A stretch of DNA of 5,893 bases from Candidatus Goldiibacteriota bacterium (GCA_026418955.1 JAOAAI010000244.1:1-5893), one strand, 5' to 3'; shown: positions 1-5,663, counted from the stretch's first letter. Notes: generated by a model from the sequence alone, not told the origin. A program made the numbers and translations.

Positions 1-1
1 T

Positions 2-79
2 TTAGTTTTTAATACAGAAGATTTTCTGGGAACCATATTTAAAATTAATAAAAAATGTAAGTATTGTTATTTTAAGTAA
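2..79 (+). CDS. Possible C-terminal end of a gene entering from the left edge
   Basis: One + strand frame is open from the window edge for 25 codons and ends in TAA at 77-79. The peptide would end in ...KINKKCKYCYFK, with a CxxC pair near the end. No start codon or domain is visible because the rest lies outside the window. An open stretch of this length is not rare by chance in such AT-rich DNA, so this is only a possibility. No function is proposed. Confidence 0.2.
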   Translation, partial: LVFNTEDFLGTIFKINKKCKYCYFK

Positions 80-353
80 ATTATTATGATATTTTCTTGC
101 TTTATGGAGAAAGAAAGAATGGTGGAATGAAAAGTGGTTGAAGCATTTTTTTCGTAATAAATTGTTTGCTTGTATCAAAAAGGTTCTTCCATAAACACTT
201 AACTTAACTTCGAAAAAACCGTTTATCTTATATCTTTGTGTCTCACTGATTGGTTGACCTACTTTTGCTTCATATACTTATCTTAATAAATTACTTAAAA
301 AATGCAATCAACTACTTTTTAAAATATTTGATAATATAAAAAATTTTACTATA
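80..353. other. Intergenic stretch with no recognisable gene
   Basis: No reading frame here is long enough to be credible, and no tRNA-like cloverleaf or terminator is obvious. The only local pattern is a short tandem CTTAA duplication around 198-207. The stretch separates whatever lies to the left from the promoter of the glycosylase unit. Confidence 0.5.
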
Positions 354-382
354 TTTACAAAATTAAAATTCTATGATATATT
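354..382 (+). promoter_or_regulatory. Sigma70-type extended -10 promoter upstream of the Ogg2 gene
   Basis: A -35-like TTTACA (354-359) and a -10-like TATATT (377-382) are separated by exactly 17 nt. A TG at 374-375 gives the TGnTATATT extended -10 form. Each hexamer matches the consensus at five of six positions. Transcription would start near 389, giving a leader of about 148 nt before the start codon at 537. AT-rich DNA produces chance promoter-like sites, but spacing, hexamers and the TG element all agree here. Confidence 0.5.
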
Positions 383-456
383 TTTAAGAAAAAGGAAAAA
401 ATATAAGGGTCTTTTTAATTATCCATAAAATTGAAAGTTATATAGACAGAATATGT

Positions 457-521
457 GGAGCAGGCACTTTCCCCGAATAACTAACCCCTCCCAAAAACCC
501 CTTAATTGCCTGCTCCTTTTT
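457..521 (+). terminator. Long-loop hairpin plus U tract (terminator or attenuator)
   Basis: GGAGCAGGCA (457-466) is perfectly complementary to TGCCTGCTCC (507-516), and the 3' arm is followed directly by TTTTTATTTT. This is the layout of an intrinsic terminator, although the 40-nt loop is far longer than usual. The stem has seven G-C pairs in a region that is otherwise nearly all A and T. It ends only 20 nt before the glycosylase start codon. Transcripts reaching that gene must therefore read through it or start after it, and no promoter fits between. A tract on the + side only argues for + strand termination. Confidence 0.5.
471..501 (-). other. Potential G-quadruplex motif on the minus strand (C-rich on plus)
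   Basis: The hairpin loop holds four C runs on the + strand, at 471-474, 485-488, 490-492 and 498-501. Read on the minus strand these are four G runs of 4, 3, 4 and 4, separated by loops of 5, 1 and 10 nt. One loop exceeds the usual 7-nt limit, so a three-tetrad quadruplex is possible but not canonical. The G-rich strand is the template strand for the downstream glycosylase gene; the RNA itself would be C-rich. Confidence 0.45.
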
Positions 522-536
522 ATTTTAAAGGAAAAA

Positions 537-1190
537 ATGAATAAAATAGTTGCAGAGATAAAACAGATATATAAAAAAAATAAAAATGAAATAAGAAAAA
601 GATTGAATGAATTTAAAAATATATGGGAAACAAAAAATGAGTTTAAAGCATTACAAGAGTTAATTTTTTGTATTTTTACTCCCCAATCAAAAGCAATAAA
701 TTGCTGGAAATGTGTTGAGAAGATAATAGAAAAAAAATTGTTGTACACAGATAATCCAGAAAAATTATTAAGATTAAAAGAAATAAATTATGTCAGATTT
801 AAAAATAAAAAAGCAAATTTTGTGGTTGAAGCTAAAAATAAATTTATAAAGAATGGAAAAATTCAAATTTTAAAATTTTTATCAACATTTAAAGATGTAT
901 ATGAGATGAGAGAATATCTTGTAAAAAATATAAAAGGATATGGATACAAGGAAGCAAGCCATTTTTTAAGAAATATTGGATTTTTTAATGATGTTGCTAT
1001 ACTTGATAGGCATATTTTAAAAAATCTTAAATTGATGAAGGTAATAAATAAGATACCAAAAACTTTAACTCCTAAATTATATCTTGAAATTGAACAATGT
1101 ATGAAGTTTTTTTCTAAAAAGATAAAAATACCTATGGGCGCGCTTGATTTGATTCTTTGGTATAAGGAAACAGGCGAGTTTTTCAAATGA
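537..1190 (+). CDS. ogg: N-glycosylase/DNA lyase, Ogg2 (archaeal-type 8-oxoguanine glycosylase) family
   Basis: A 217-aa bifunctional base-excision repair enzyme that should remove 8-oxoguanine from DNA and cut the strand at the resulting abasic site. The order of elements fits Ogg2: an N-terminal helical region with ELIFCIFTPQSKA (residues 41-53), then a helix-hairpin-helix segment NIKGYGYKEASHFLRNIG (131-148), then AILDRHIL (154-161). By family comparison, K138 is the Schiff-base lysine and D157 the catalytic aspartate. The chain ends in a lysine (K217), as in Ogg2 enzymes where the terminal lysine takes part in recognising the damaged base. About 210 residues is normal for the family. The start at 537 is chosen because AAAGG (527-531) lies 5 nt upstream and homology begins there; an in-frame ATG at 453 would put the start inside the hairpin. 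No adjacent repair partner is present. Confidence 0.9.
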   Translation: MNKIVAEIKQIYKKNKNEIRKRLNEFKNIWETKNEFKALQELIFCIFTPQSKAINCWKCVEKIIEKKLLYTDNPEKLLRLKEINYVRFKNKKANFVVEAKNKFIKNGKIQILKFLSTFKDVYEMREYLVKNIKGYGYKEASHFLRNIGFFNDVAILDRHILKNLKLMKVINKIPKTLTPKLYLEIEQCMKFFSKKIKIPMGALDLILWYKETGEFFK

Positions 1191-1231
1191 AAACATTCTT
1201 TATGTGATGCTCTGTTTAGAATAAAAGTAAG

Positions 1232-1261
1232 TTTTTATTTTTTTCTTGAAAAAAATAAAAA
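1232..1261. repeat. Perfect 14-bp AT-rich inverted repeat with 2-nt spacer
   Basis: T5-A-T7-C at 1232-1245 is exactly mirrored by G-A7-T-A5 at 1248-1261, separated by TT. It lies 41 bp after the glycosylase stop codon. As RNA it would form a 13-bp A-U helix with a CUUG loop on the + strand. No separate U tract follows on either strand, so it is not a textbook terminator, although it may still end or stabilise transcripts. Its right arm overlaps the proposed promoter of the next gene. Confidence 0.6.
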
Positions 1262-1276
1262 TAGAGTTATTATAAT
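1246..1276 (+). promoter_or_regulatory. Likely promoter of the four-helix membrane protein gene
   Basis: A perfect -10 box TATAAT (1271-1276) lies 19 nt after TTGAAA (1246-1251). The spacing is 2 nt longer than ideal, so the -35 assignment is weak and the -10 box carries the call. Transcription would begin near 1281-1283, at the 5' edge of the leader hairpin at 1282-1315. Confidence 0.4.
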
Positions 1277-1281
1277 TAAAG

Positions 1282-1315
1282 GTGGCGTAAAACCCTTGTG
1301 AAAGGGGGGCGCTAT
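1282..1315 (+). promoter_or_regulatory. Leader hairpin covering the ribosome binding site
   Basis: CCCTT (1293-1297) pairs with AAGGG (1302-1306) around a GUGA loop, which is of the GNRA class. Below an internal loop of TAAAA opposite GGG, GUGGCG (1282-1287) can pair with CGCUAU (1310-1315), counting two G-U pairs. The purine run AAAGGGGGG (1301-1309), the only Shine-Dalgarno candidate for the ATG at 1320, is partly inside the helix. Translation could therefore depend on opening this structure. It resembles no riboswitch class I can name, and is short enough to be simple local structure. Confidence 0.4.
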
Positions 1316-1319
1316 ATAT

Positions 1320-1727
1320 ATGAATTTTATCTTTGTTGCTTTTCTTGCGACTTTGATATGGATGATAACAGGGATAATAATATATCTTTATCCACCATTT
1401 AAAAGAATATCCCAGCAAGCAGAAAAGGAACCGTCAGTGAAAAAATGGAATAATCCAAAACATTATTTGGTTGCTGAATTTATTTATATTTTTATTCAAT
1501 GTTTTTTATTGGCTTGGGTATTTTCCATAGTTAAAGTTTCTTTACCAGCCGATTTATTCATGCAAGCTGTAAGCTTTGCATTGATTATTATTGCAATAAA
1601 GGTAATAACAAGGACTTTAAATATGTTTATACATACCACCTACCCTGGAAAATTGTTATTTATTGAATTCATTTATAATGTTTTTGCATCCTTTTGGGTA
1701 TCAGTACTTTTTGTGCTATTAATATAA
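1320..1727 (+). CDS. Small four-helix integral membrane protein (DUF1761-like topology)
   Basis: A 135-aa, strongly hydrophobic protein with four probable transmembrane helices, at about residues 2-23, 49-71, 80-98 and 112-134. A basic, polar loop with YPPFKRISQQAEKEPSVKKW (24-43) separates the first two helices, and a short HTTYPGK turn (105-111) precedes the last. Size, helix count, an aromatic-proline motif after helix 1 and a short polar turn before helix 4 recall the DUF1761 family of small membrane proteins. That is a topology-level resemblance only. No catalytic or metal-binding motif is visible, so no function is assigned. The ATG is preceded at 10 nt by AAAGGGGGG. It has its own likely promoter and leader hairpin and does not appear to be co-transcribed with the glycosylase gene. 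Confidence 0.75.
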   Translation: MNFIFVAFLATLIWMITGIIIYLYPPFKRISQQAEKEPSVKKWNNPKHYLVAEFIYIFIQCFLLAWVFSIVKVSLPADLFMQAVSFALIIIAIKVITRTLNMFIHTTYPGKLLFIEFIYNVFASFWVSVLFVLLI

Positions 1728-1809
1728 ATAGTTCGTAAATAGTTAGAATTTATTTTAAAAAATTATTAGATAAGATTTTAACTTTAATTAATTTTTTAAT
1801 AAAAATTTT

Positions 1810-1837
1810 TTGAAAAATAAAAAAAATATGGTATAAT
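1810..1837 (+). promoter_or_regulatory. Strong extended -10 promoter for the 104-aa protein and sensor kinase genes
   Basis: TTGAAA (1810-1815) and a perfect TATAAT (1832-1837) are spaced by 16 nt. TG at 1829-1830 completes the extended TGnTATAAT motif. This is the best promoter match in the window. The predicted start near 1844 leaves a leader of about 33 nt that contains a tandem repeat and the ribosome binding site. Confidence 0.65.
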
Positions 1838-1840
1838 TAT

Positions 1841-1858
1841 TATTGTAAATATTGTAAA
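1841..1858 (+). repeat. Tandem 9-bp repeat at the transcription start (possible operator)
   Basis: TATTGTAAA occurs twice head to tail (1841-1849 and 1850-1858), starting 3 bp after the -10 box. Two same-orientation sites about one helical turn apart over the start point could bind a repressor as adjacent monomers. The unit is AT-rich, so replication slippage or chance is also possible. No regulator is encoded nearby apart from the sensor kinase. Confidence 0.4.
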
Positions 1859-1876
1859 TATAACAAGGAGAAAGAA

Positions 1877-2191
1877 ATGGCAAGACCTAAAAACATTGAT
1901 GACAGTGAAAAAGTAGATAGGCAGATAATAAATTTGGAAGTTGATATGTTTTATTTAAAGTCAACTGAATTTTTAGTTCTTCCTGATACCCCAAATATCT
2001 ATTTGACTCATGAGAAAGCAAAAAAGTTTTTAAAGGATTTAAAAGACGCTATTGATTATTCAAAGGACGGAGTAATAATAAGGTTGCAAGGAGAAATAAA
2101 CCCAAAAGAAGAGAGAAGAGATGCAGATGGTAGTATGTTTTTAAGTAGGGAAATAACAGTTGAGGATATCCCAAGAAAGAAAGAAGCATAA
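1877..2191 (+). CDS. Conserved-looking soluble protein of unknown function, 104 aa
   Basis: The family is not recognised. The protein is hydrophilic, with no signal peptide or membrane segment. It starts with a basic MARPKN tail, then alternates likely beta strands (QIINLEVDMFYL, EFLVLPDTPNIYLT, residues 16-44) with one amphipathic helix (HEKAKKFLKDLKDAID, 45-60) and another likely strand (DGVIIRLQGEI, 64-74). It ends in a charged tail rich in E, R and K. A beta-hairpin plus helix of this type may be a small binding or regulatory domain, but no residues point to a reaction. The start is firm: AAGGAG (1865-1870) lies 6 nt before the ATG, under the best promoter of the window. The sensor kinase gene follows after 29 nt, so the two are probably one transcript and may work together. 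Confidence 0.8.
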   Translation: MARPKNIDDSEKVDRQIINLEVDMFYLKSTEFLVLPDTPNIYLTHEKAKKFLKDLKDAIDYSKDGVIIRLQGEINPKEERRDADGSMFLSREITVEDIPRKKEA

Positions 2192-2220
2192 AATAATAAC
2201 ATTTTAAATCAGGTAAATAA

Positions 2221-3966
2221 ATGACGTTTTGGAGTTGGGTTCATTTTATAAGTTTTGTCCTTTATTTATTTTTATTCGGTTATATTATTGGTAGGGGACC
2301 TAAAATATTCTTAAACTGGCTTGCCGCAATACTCATGTTTTGTTTTGCTTTATGGGCATGGGGTAATTCTATGCTTTTTAATAATTTCTCAACAATAGAA
2401 AGTGCAAAAATAATCTTAAAGATAGAAGCACCTGGATGGATTTTTTTTAGTTCTGTTTATTTACTTTTTATTCTTGAATTTACTGAAAAAACAAAATTAT
2501 CAAGAAATCCTTTTGTGCTTTTTTTATTTTTTCTGATACCACTAATAATTTATATATCATATCTTACAGGTGGTATTGTTGTTTGTTGTGATAAGACATA
2601 CTTTGGTTATACTGGCAGATGGTTAAATACTATATGGGTAAAATTATTTTATTTTTATTATCTTAGCTTTTTTATTGCTGGTATATATTTTTTATTTGAC
2701 TTTTATTTACATACAAAAAACCTCGCTAAAAAAAATACATCTCTTATTCTCATGGTCACTATGTTAATCTGTTTTATTTTTGGTTCAATATCAAGTGTGG
2801 TTTTAAAAGCTTTAAGACAGTATACCCCGCTAGAGGCAGATGTTTATATTTTGTTATTTGCTGCTGGTGTTATATATTCAATGTTAAAATATGAATTCCT
2901 TTCTATTACACCAACAAGGGCAACAAATTTAATAATAAATACAATGAGTGATGCACTTATACTTTTAAATGAAGAAGAAAAAATCATAGACATGAATAAA
3001 TCTGCTTTTACTATTTTTGAATGTGACAAAATACGTATAGAAGATTGTAAGCATATTTTACCACAATATCTTATAGAAAAAATCAAAACAGGTATTAAAA
3101 ATCGTGGTGCAATAATCAATGAAGAAATAAATATAACGACTCTTAAAGACAATAAAAAAACATTACTATTGTCTGCTTCTGTTTTAAAAGATAAAAACGA
3201 AATTCTTGGGTATGTCTGTGTTTTAAAAGATATTACAGAGTTAAAACTTGCTAAAAGTGAGCTGGAAGAGACAATTGTAAAACTTGTTAAATCGAATAAA
3301 GAATTAGAACAGTTTGCTTACATTATTTCTCATGATTTAAAAGAACCACTCCGTATGATTGCTTCTTATGTTCAGTTATTACAAAAAAGATACAAAGATA
3401 AACTGGATTCTGATGCAAATGAATTTATTCATTATGCTGTTGATGGAGCTAAAAGGATGAATGATTTAATAAATGGACTTCTTGATTATTCTCGTGTTTT
3501 AACCAGGGAGATGGTTTTTGAAGAAGTTAATATAAAAAAAATTATTGAGGATGTTTTGTTTTTTTTAAAATTCAAAATAGAAGAAAAGAAAGCACAAATA
3601 AATATAAAATCTGAAATGCCAATAGTTAAAGCTAATAAAATTAATATTGCAAGAGTTTTTCAAAATTTGATAGATAATGCTTTGAAATTTTGTAAAGAAA
3701 AACCAATAATAGAAATTTTTTCTGAGAAAAAAGAAAATTTTTATATTTTTTGTGTGAAAGATAATGGGATAGGAATAAATAAAGAAAATAGTCGCCGAAT
3801 TTTTGAAATTTTTCAAAGATTAAATCCAAGAGAAGAATATGAAGGAATCGGTATAGGGCTTGCAATTTGTAAAAAAATAATTGAACGTCATAATGGCAAA
3901 ATATGGGTTGAATCAGAGGGACCAGGAAAAGGGAGCATGTTTTCTTTTACTTTACCAGCGGATTGA
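2221..3966 (+). CDS. Membrane sensor histidine kinase, 7TM-PAS-HisKA-HATPase_c
   Basis: A 581-aa sensor kinase of a two-component system, located in the cytoplasmic membrane. The N-terminus has seven likely helices (about residues 5-23, 28-48, 70-87, 97-116, 140-163, 173-196, 207-222), fitting the 7TM histidine kinase N-terminal region. A PAS domain follows (about 234-340), ending in YVCVLKDITELK. After a short coiled linker comes the HisKA domain, with the phospho-accepting H371 in AYIISHDLKEPLRM. The ATPase domain is complete: N box NLIDNALKF (482-490), G1 box DNGIGI (514-519), F box IFEIFQRL (527-534) and G2 box GIGIGLAI (542-549). No receiver domain is attached and no response regulator lies next to it, so the partner must be elsewhere. 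Its signal is unknown; paired cysteines C122-C123 in the loop after helix 4 are notable. The start follows a weak AGG (2211-2213), with stop codons just upstream in frame. Confidence 0.93.
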   Translation: MTFWSWVHFISFVLYLFLFGYIIGRGPKIFLNWLAAILMFCFALWAWGNSMLFNNFSTIESAKIILKIEAPGWIFFSSVYLLFILEFTEKTKLSRNPFVLFLFFLIPLIIYISYLTGGIVVCCDKTYFGYTGRWLNTIWVKLFYFYYLSFFIAGIYFLFDFYLHTKNLAKKNTSLILMVTMLICFIFGSISSVVLKALRQYTPLEADVYILLFAAGVIYSMLKYEFLSITPTRATNLIINTMSDALILLNEEEKIIDMNKSAFTIFECDKIRIEDCKHILPQYLIEKIKTGIKNRGAIINEEINITTLKDNKKTLLLSASVLKDKNEILGYVCVLKDITELKLAKSELEETIVKLVKSNKELEQFAYIISHDLKEPLRMIASYVQLLQKRYKDKLDSDANEFIHYAVDGAKRMNDLINGLLDYSRVLTREMVFEEVNIKKIIEDVLFFLKFKIEEKKAQINIKSEMPIVKANKINIARVFQNLIDNALKFCKEKPIIEIFSEKKENFYIFCVKDNGIGINKENSRRIFEIFQRLNPREEYEGIGIGLAICKKIIERHNGKIWVESEGPGKGSMFSFTLPAD

Positions 3967-4068
3967 AAACATGTTTGAGAAAGATACTAAGAAAGCATGT
4001 TTGATGAAAATGTTTTAGAAGATGTTGTAAAATTTCTAATATTATCTAATGCAAATGTCTCTCCTGTT

Positions 4069-4077
4069 TGTTATAAT
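4069..4077 (+). promoter_or_regulatory. Extended -10 element upstream of miaA
   Basis: TGTTATAAT (4069-4077) matches the extended -10 consensus TGnTATAAT exactly. No good -35 hexamer sits at 16-18 nt upstream, which extended -10 promoters can tolerate. The predicted start near 4084 gives a leader of about 22 nt carrying the ribosome binding site. With 139 bp between the kinase stop and miaA, an independent promoter is plausible. Confidence 0.45.
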
Positions 4078-4092
4078 TGGCAAATAATTTTT

Positions 4093-4099
4093 AAAGGAG
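4093..4099 (+). promoter_or_regulatory. Ribosome binding site that fixes the miaA start
   Basis: AAAGGAG (4093-4099) is 6 nt before the ATG at 4106 but only 3 nt before an in-frame TTG at 4103. The spacing favours the ATG. Confidence 0.75.
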
Positions 4100-4105
4100 T
4101 TTTTG

Positions 4106-5023
4106 ATGTTTATAATTATAGGTGGACCAACAGGAACTGGTAAATCAACTGTTGCGGTTGAACTTGCTTTGCTTTTAAATGGTGAAATAATTTCAGCTGA
4201 TTCAATGCAGATTTACAAAGAAATGAATATAGGGACTAATAAAAATACTATTACGCAGAGAAAAGGTATAGAGCATCATCTTATAGATGTTGTTATGCCG
4301 GATGAGCCATGGACAGTTGCAAGATATAAAAAACTTGCTGAACAGAAAATGGATGAGATAAAAAATAGGGGTAAAATACCTATTATTGTTGGTGGAACGG
4401 GGTTATATATAGAATCAATAATCAGAGGACTTTTTGATTCTAAAGAACCAACTAAAGAATTAAAAAAAGAATTAAGGGATATTTTACATGAAAAAGGACT
4501 TTCATATCTTATTGAAATGCTTTATGAATTAGACCCAGAAGCAGTTAGTGAAATTGATACAAAAAATAGTAGACGTGTTTTAAGAGCTATTGAAATAATA
4601 AAATCAAATAACATGAAATTATCTGAAATTAAAAAAAGAACAAAAGAAACAATATATAAAGATAAATATTATTTTTTTGTATTAACAATGAAAAGAAAAG
4701 AATTGTATGAACAAATAAATAAAAGAGTTGATGATATGATAAAAGCAGGTCTTGAGGATGAAGTGCGAGAATTATTAAATAAAGGTTATAATAAGGATTT
4801 AAATTCTATGCAAGCAATTGGATATAAAGAGATGGTAGAATATATTGAAGGGAAAATTTCTAAAAAAGATGCTATTGAGCGCATAAAGAAAAATACGAGA
4901 AATTATGCAAAGCGTCAGGAAACATGGTTTAAAAGATATAAAGAAGCAATGTGGATAGATACAACTGGACTGAAACCAGAAGTGATAGCAGAAAAAATAA
5001 ATTTATTTTTAAATAAGGTTTAA
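4106..5023 (+). CDS. miaA: tRNA dimethylallyltransferase (tRNA isopentenyltransferase) MiaA
   Basis: A 305-aa cytoplasmic enzyme that transfers the dimethylallyl group of DMAPP to N6 of adenosine 37 in tRNAs reading codons that begin with U. It opens with the P-loop-like GPTGTGKST (residues 7-15). SADSMQIY (30-37) contains the expected catalytic base D32, and the family motifs HHLID (57-61), VGGTGLY (95-101), NSRRVLRAIE (154-163) and KELYEQINKRVDDMI (198-212) follow. MQAIGYKE (235-242) and TRNYAKRQETWFKR (264-277) are the usual C-terminal tRNA-binding signatures. Length and motif order are typical, with no missing residue and no sign of transfer. MiaA often sits beside mutL or hfq; neither is here. 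The ATG is favoured over the TTG one codon upstream by Shine-Dalgarno spacing. An intrinsic terminator follows 51 bp after the stop. Confidence 0.97.
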   Translation: MFIIIGGPTGTGKSTVAVELALLLNGEIISADSMQIYKEMNIGTNKNTITQRKGIEHHLIDVVMPDEPWTVARYKKLAEQKMDEIKNRGKIPIIVGGTGLYIESIIRGLFDSKEPTKELKKELRDILHEKGLSYLIEMLYELDPEAVSEIDTKNSRRVLRAIEIIKSNNMKLSEIKKRTKETIYKDKYYFFVLTMKRKELYEQINKRVDDMIKAGLEDEVRELLNKGYNKDLNSMQAIGYKEMVEYIEGKISKKDAIERIKKNTRNYAKRQETWFKRYKEAMWIDTTGLKPEVIAEKINLFLNKV

Positions 5024-5074
5024 AAAAAAGATGAAAATAATATTTAAAAACTATTTAATTTATTTATTCATAGA

Positions 5075-5100
5075 AAAAGTAGAACTACTTTTATTTTTTT
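5075..5100 (+). terminator. Rho-independent terminator after miaA
   Basis: AAAAGTAG (5075-5082) pairs perfectly with CTACTTTT (5085-5092) around a 2-nt spacer, in practice 7 bp with a GAAC loop. It is followed by A and seven T residues (5094-5100). The stem is AT-rich, as expected for this genome. It closes the miaA transcript. Confidence 0.7.
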
Positions 5101-5663
5101 ACGATTATCTATGCAGTTACAGATATAATTTCTTGAGAACTTGGTGATAAAAATAGTATAAAAAATGAAAAGAGTTAAATTTATTTCGGGAAAAATTAAT
5201 TTTTATGTATTTAATATATATAAAGTGTCTTTTTACAACAGAAAAAATTTTTTATTAAGTTATGCATATTTTTTTAATTGGGCTTTGATTTATATATGTT
5301 TTTCTCACTGTAAATTATTTTTATTATTGAAAAAAATAAAATATTAAAGGATATTAAAATTTTTTTAAAGCACAAATTTATTTATTTTTTTCAATTTTGG
5401 TTATTTTAATCATTTCAATATTTATCTGTATGGATTTTTATTGTTAATTTTTATTTTAAATGGCATAATAGTAATAAATACAATGGCAATTGCAGAAATG
5501 GAAATTAAGAAAAATATAGATTTTTTATTTTGGCAGAACTTTTTTCATTTATTATATTTTTATCGTTATTGTTTTAATTTTTTAACTGGTATTATTGTAA
5601 AAATTATTAAAGAAAAAAATATATTTGTTTTTATTTACTGCATAATCGTAATTTATATGAAAA
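5101..5663 (+). other. T-rich stretch with no convincing gene; possibly a decayed membrane protein gene
   Basis: No frame shows a credible start, ribosome binding site and coding character together. Between about 5358 and 5575 three overlapping frames each give a hydrophobic run: 5358-5444, ending at TAA 5445; 5429-5731, containing the polar patch AIAEMEIKKNID; and 5533-5574, ending at TAA 5575. This could be a membrane protein gene broken by frameshifts. However, T-rich DNA yields F, L and I in any frame, so chance is at least as likely. A weak promoter-like pair, TTGAGA (5133-5138) and TATAAA (5157-5162) at 18 nt, is the only other signal. Confidence 0.35.

Larger units (their letters stand above)
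389..521 (+). ncRNA. Candidate structured leader or small RNA upstream of the Ogg2 gene
   Basis: This is the segment between the predicted transcription start near 389 and the U tract after the hairpin at 457-516. The 5' part (389-456) is A-rich and largely unstructured. The 3' part is a 10-bp GC-rich stem enclosing a 40-nt loop with four C runs, unlike anything else in the window. It could be an independent sRNA of about 130 nt with an exposed C-rich loop, or the 5' leader of the glycosylase mRNA with an attenuator. It matches no riboswitch or sRNA family that I recognise, so the call rests only on promoter, hairpin and U tract. Confidence 0.3.

Noticed and set aside
453..536. N-terminal extension of the glycosylase from the in-frame ATG at 453 (245 aa in total)
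   Set aside because: The extra 28 residues lie across the hairpin and its U tract, have no ribosome binding site and show no family similarity. The ATG at 537 has AAAGG at 5 nt.
1281..1319. c-di-GMP (GEMM-I) riboswitch, suggested by UAAAACC, a GNRA loop and GGGGGCGC
   Set aside because: Only a P1b-like half is present. The second helix and the conserved bases after it are missing, and the start codon follows at once.
419..3865. Minus-strand open frames opposite the glycosylase, kinase and other genes
   Set aside because: They are low-complexity F/I/S/K-rich antisense shadows of genes with clear domains on the + strand and have no translation signals of their own.
4103..4105. TTG start one codon upstream of the miaA ATG
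   Set aside because: It would be only 3 nt from AAAGGAG; the ATG at 4106 has a normal 6-nt spacing.
5165..5347. A 60-codon open frame starting MKRVKFISGKINFY
   Set aside because: No ribosome binding site, composition dominated by F, Y, K and L as expected from random T/A-rich DNA, and no recognisable motif. A promoter-like -10 box sits directly against its start.
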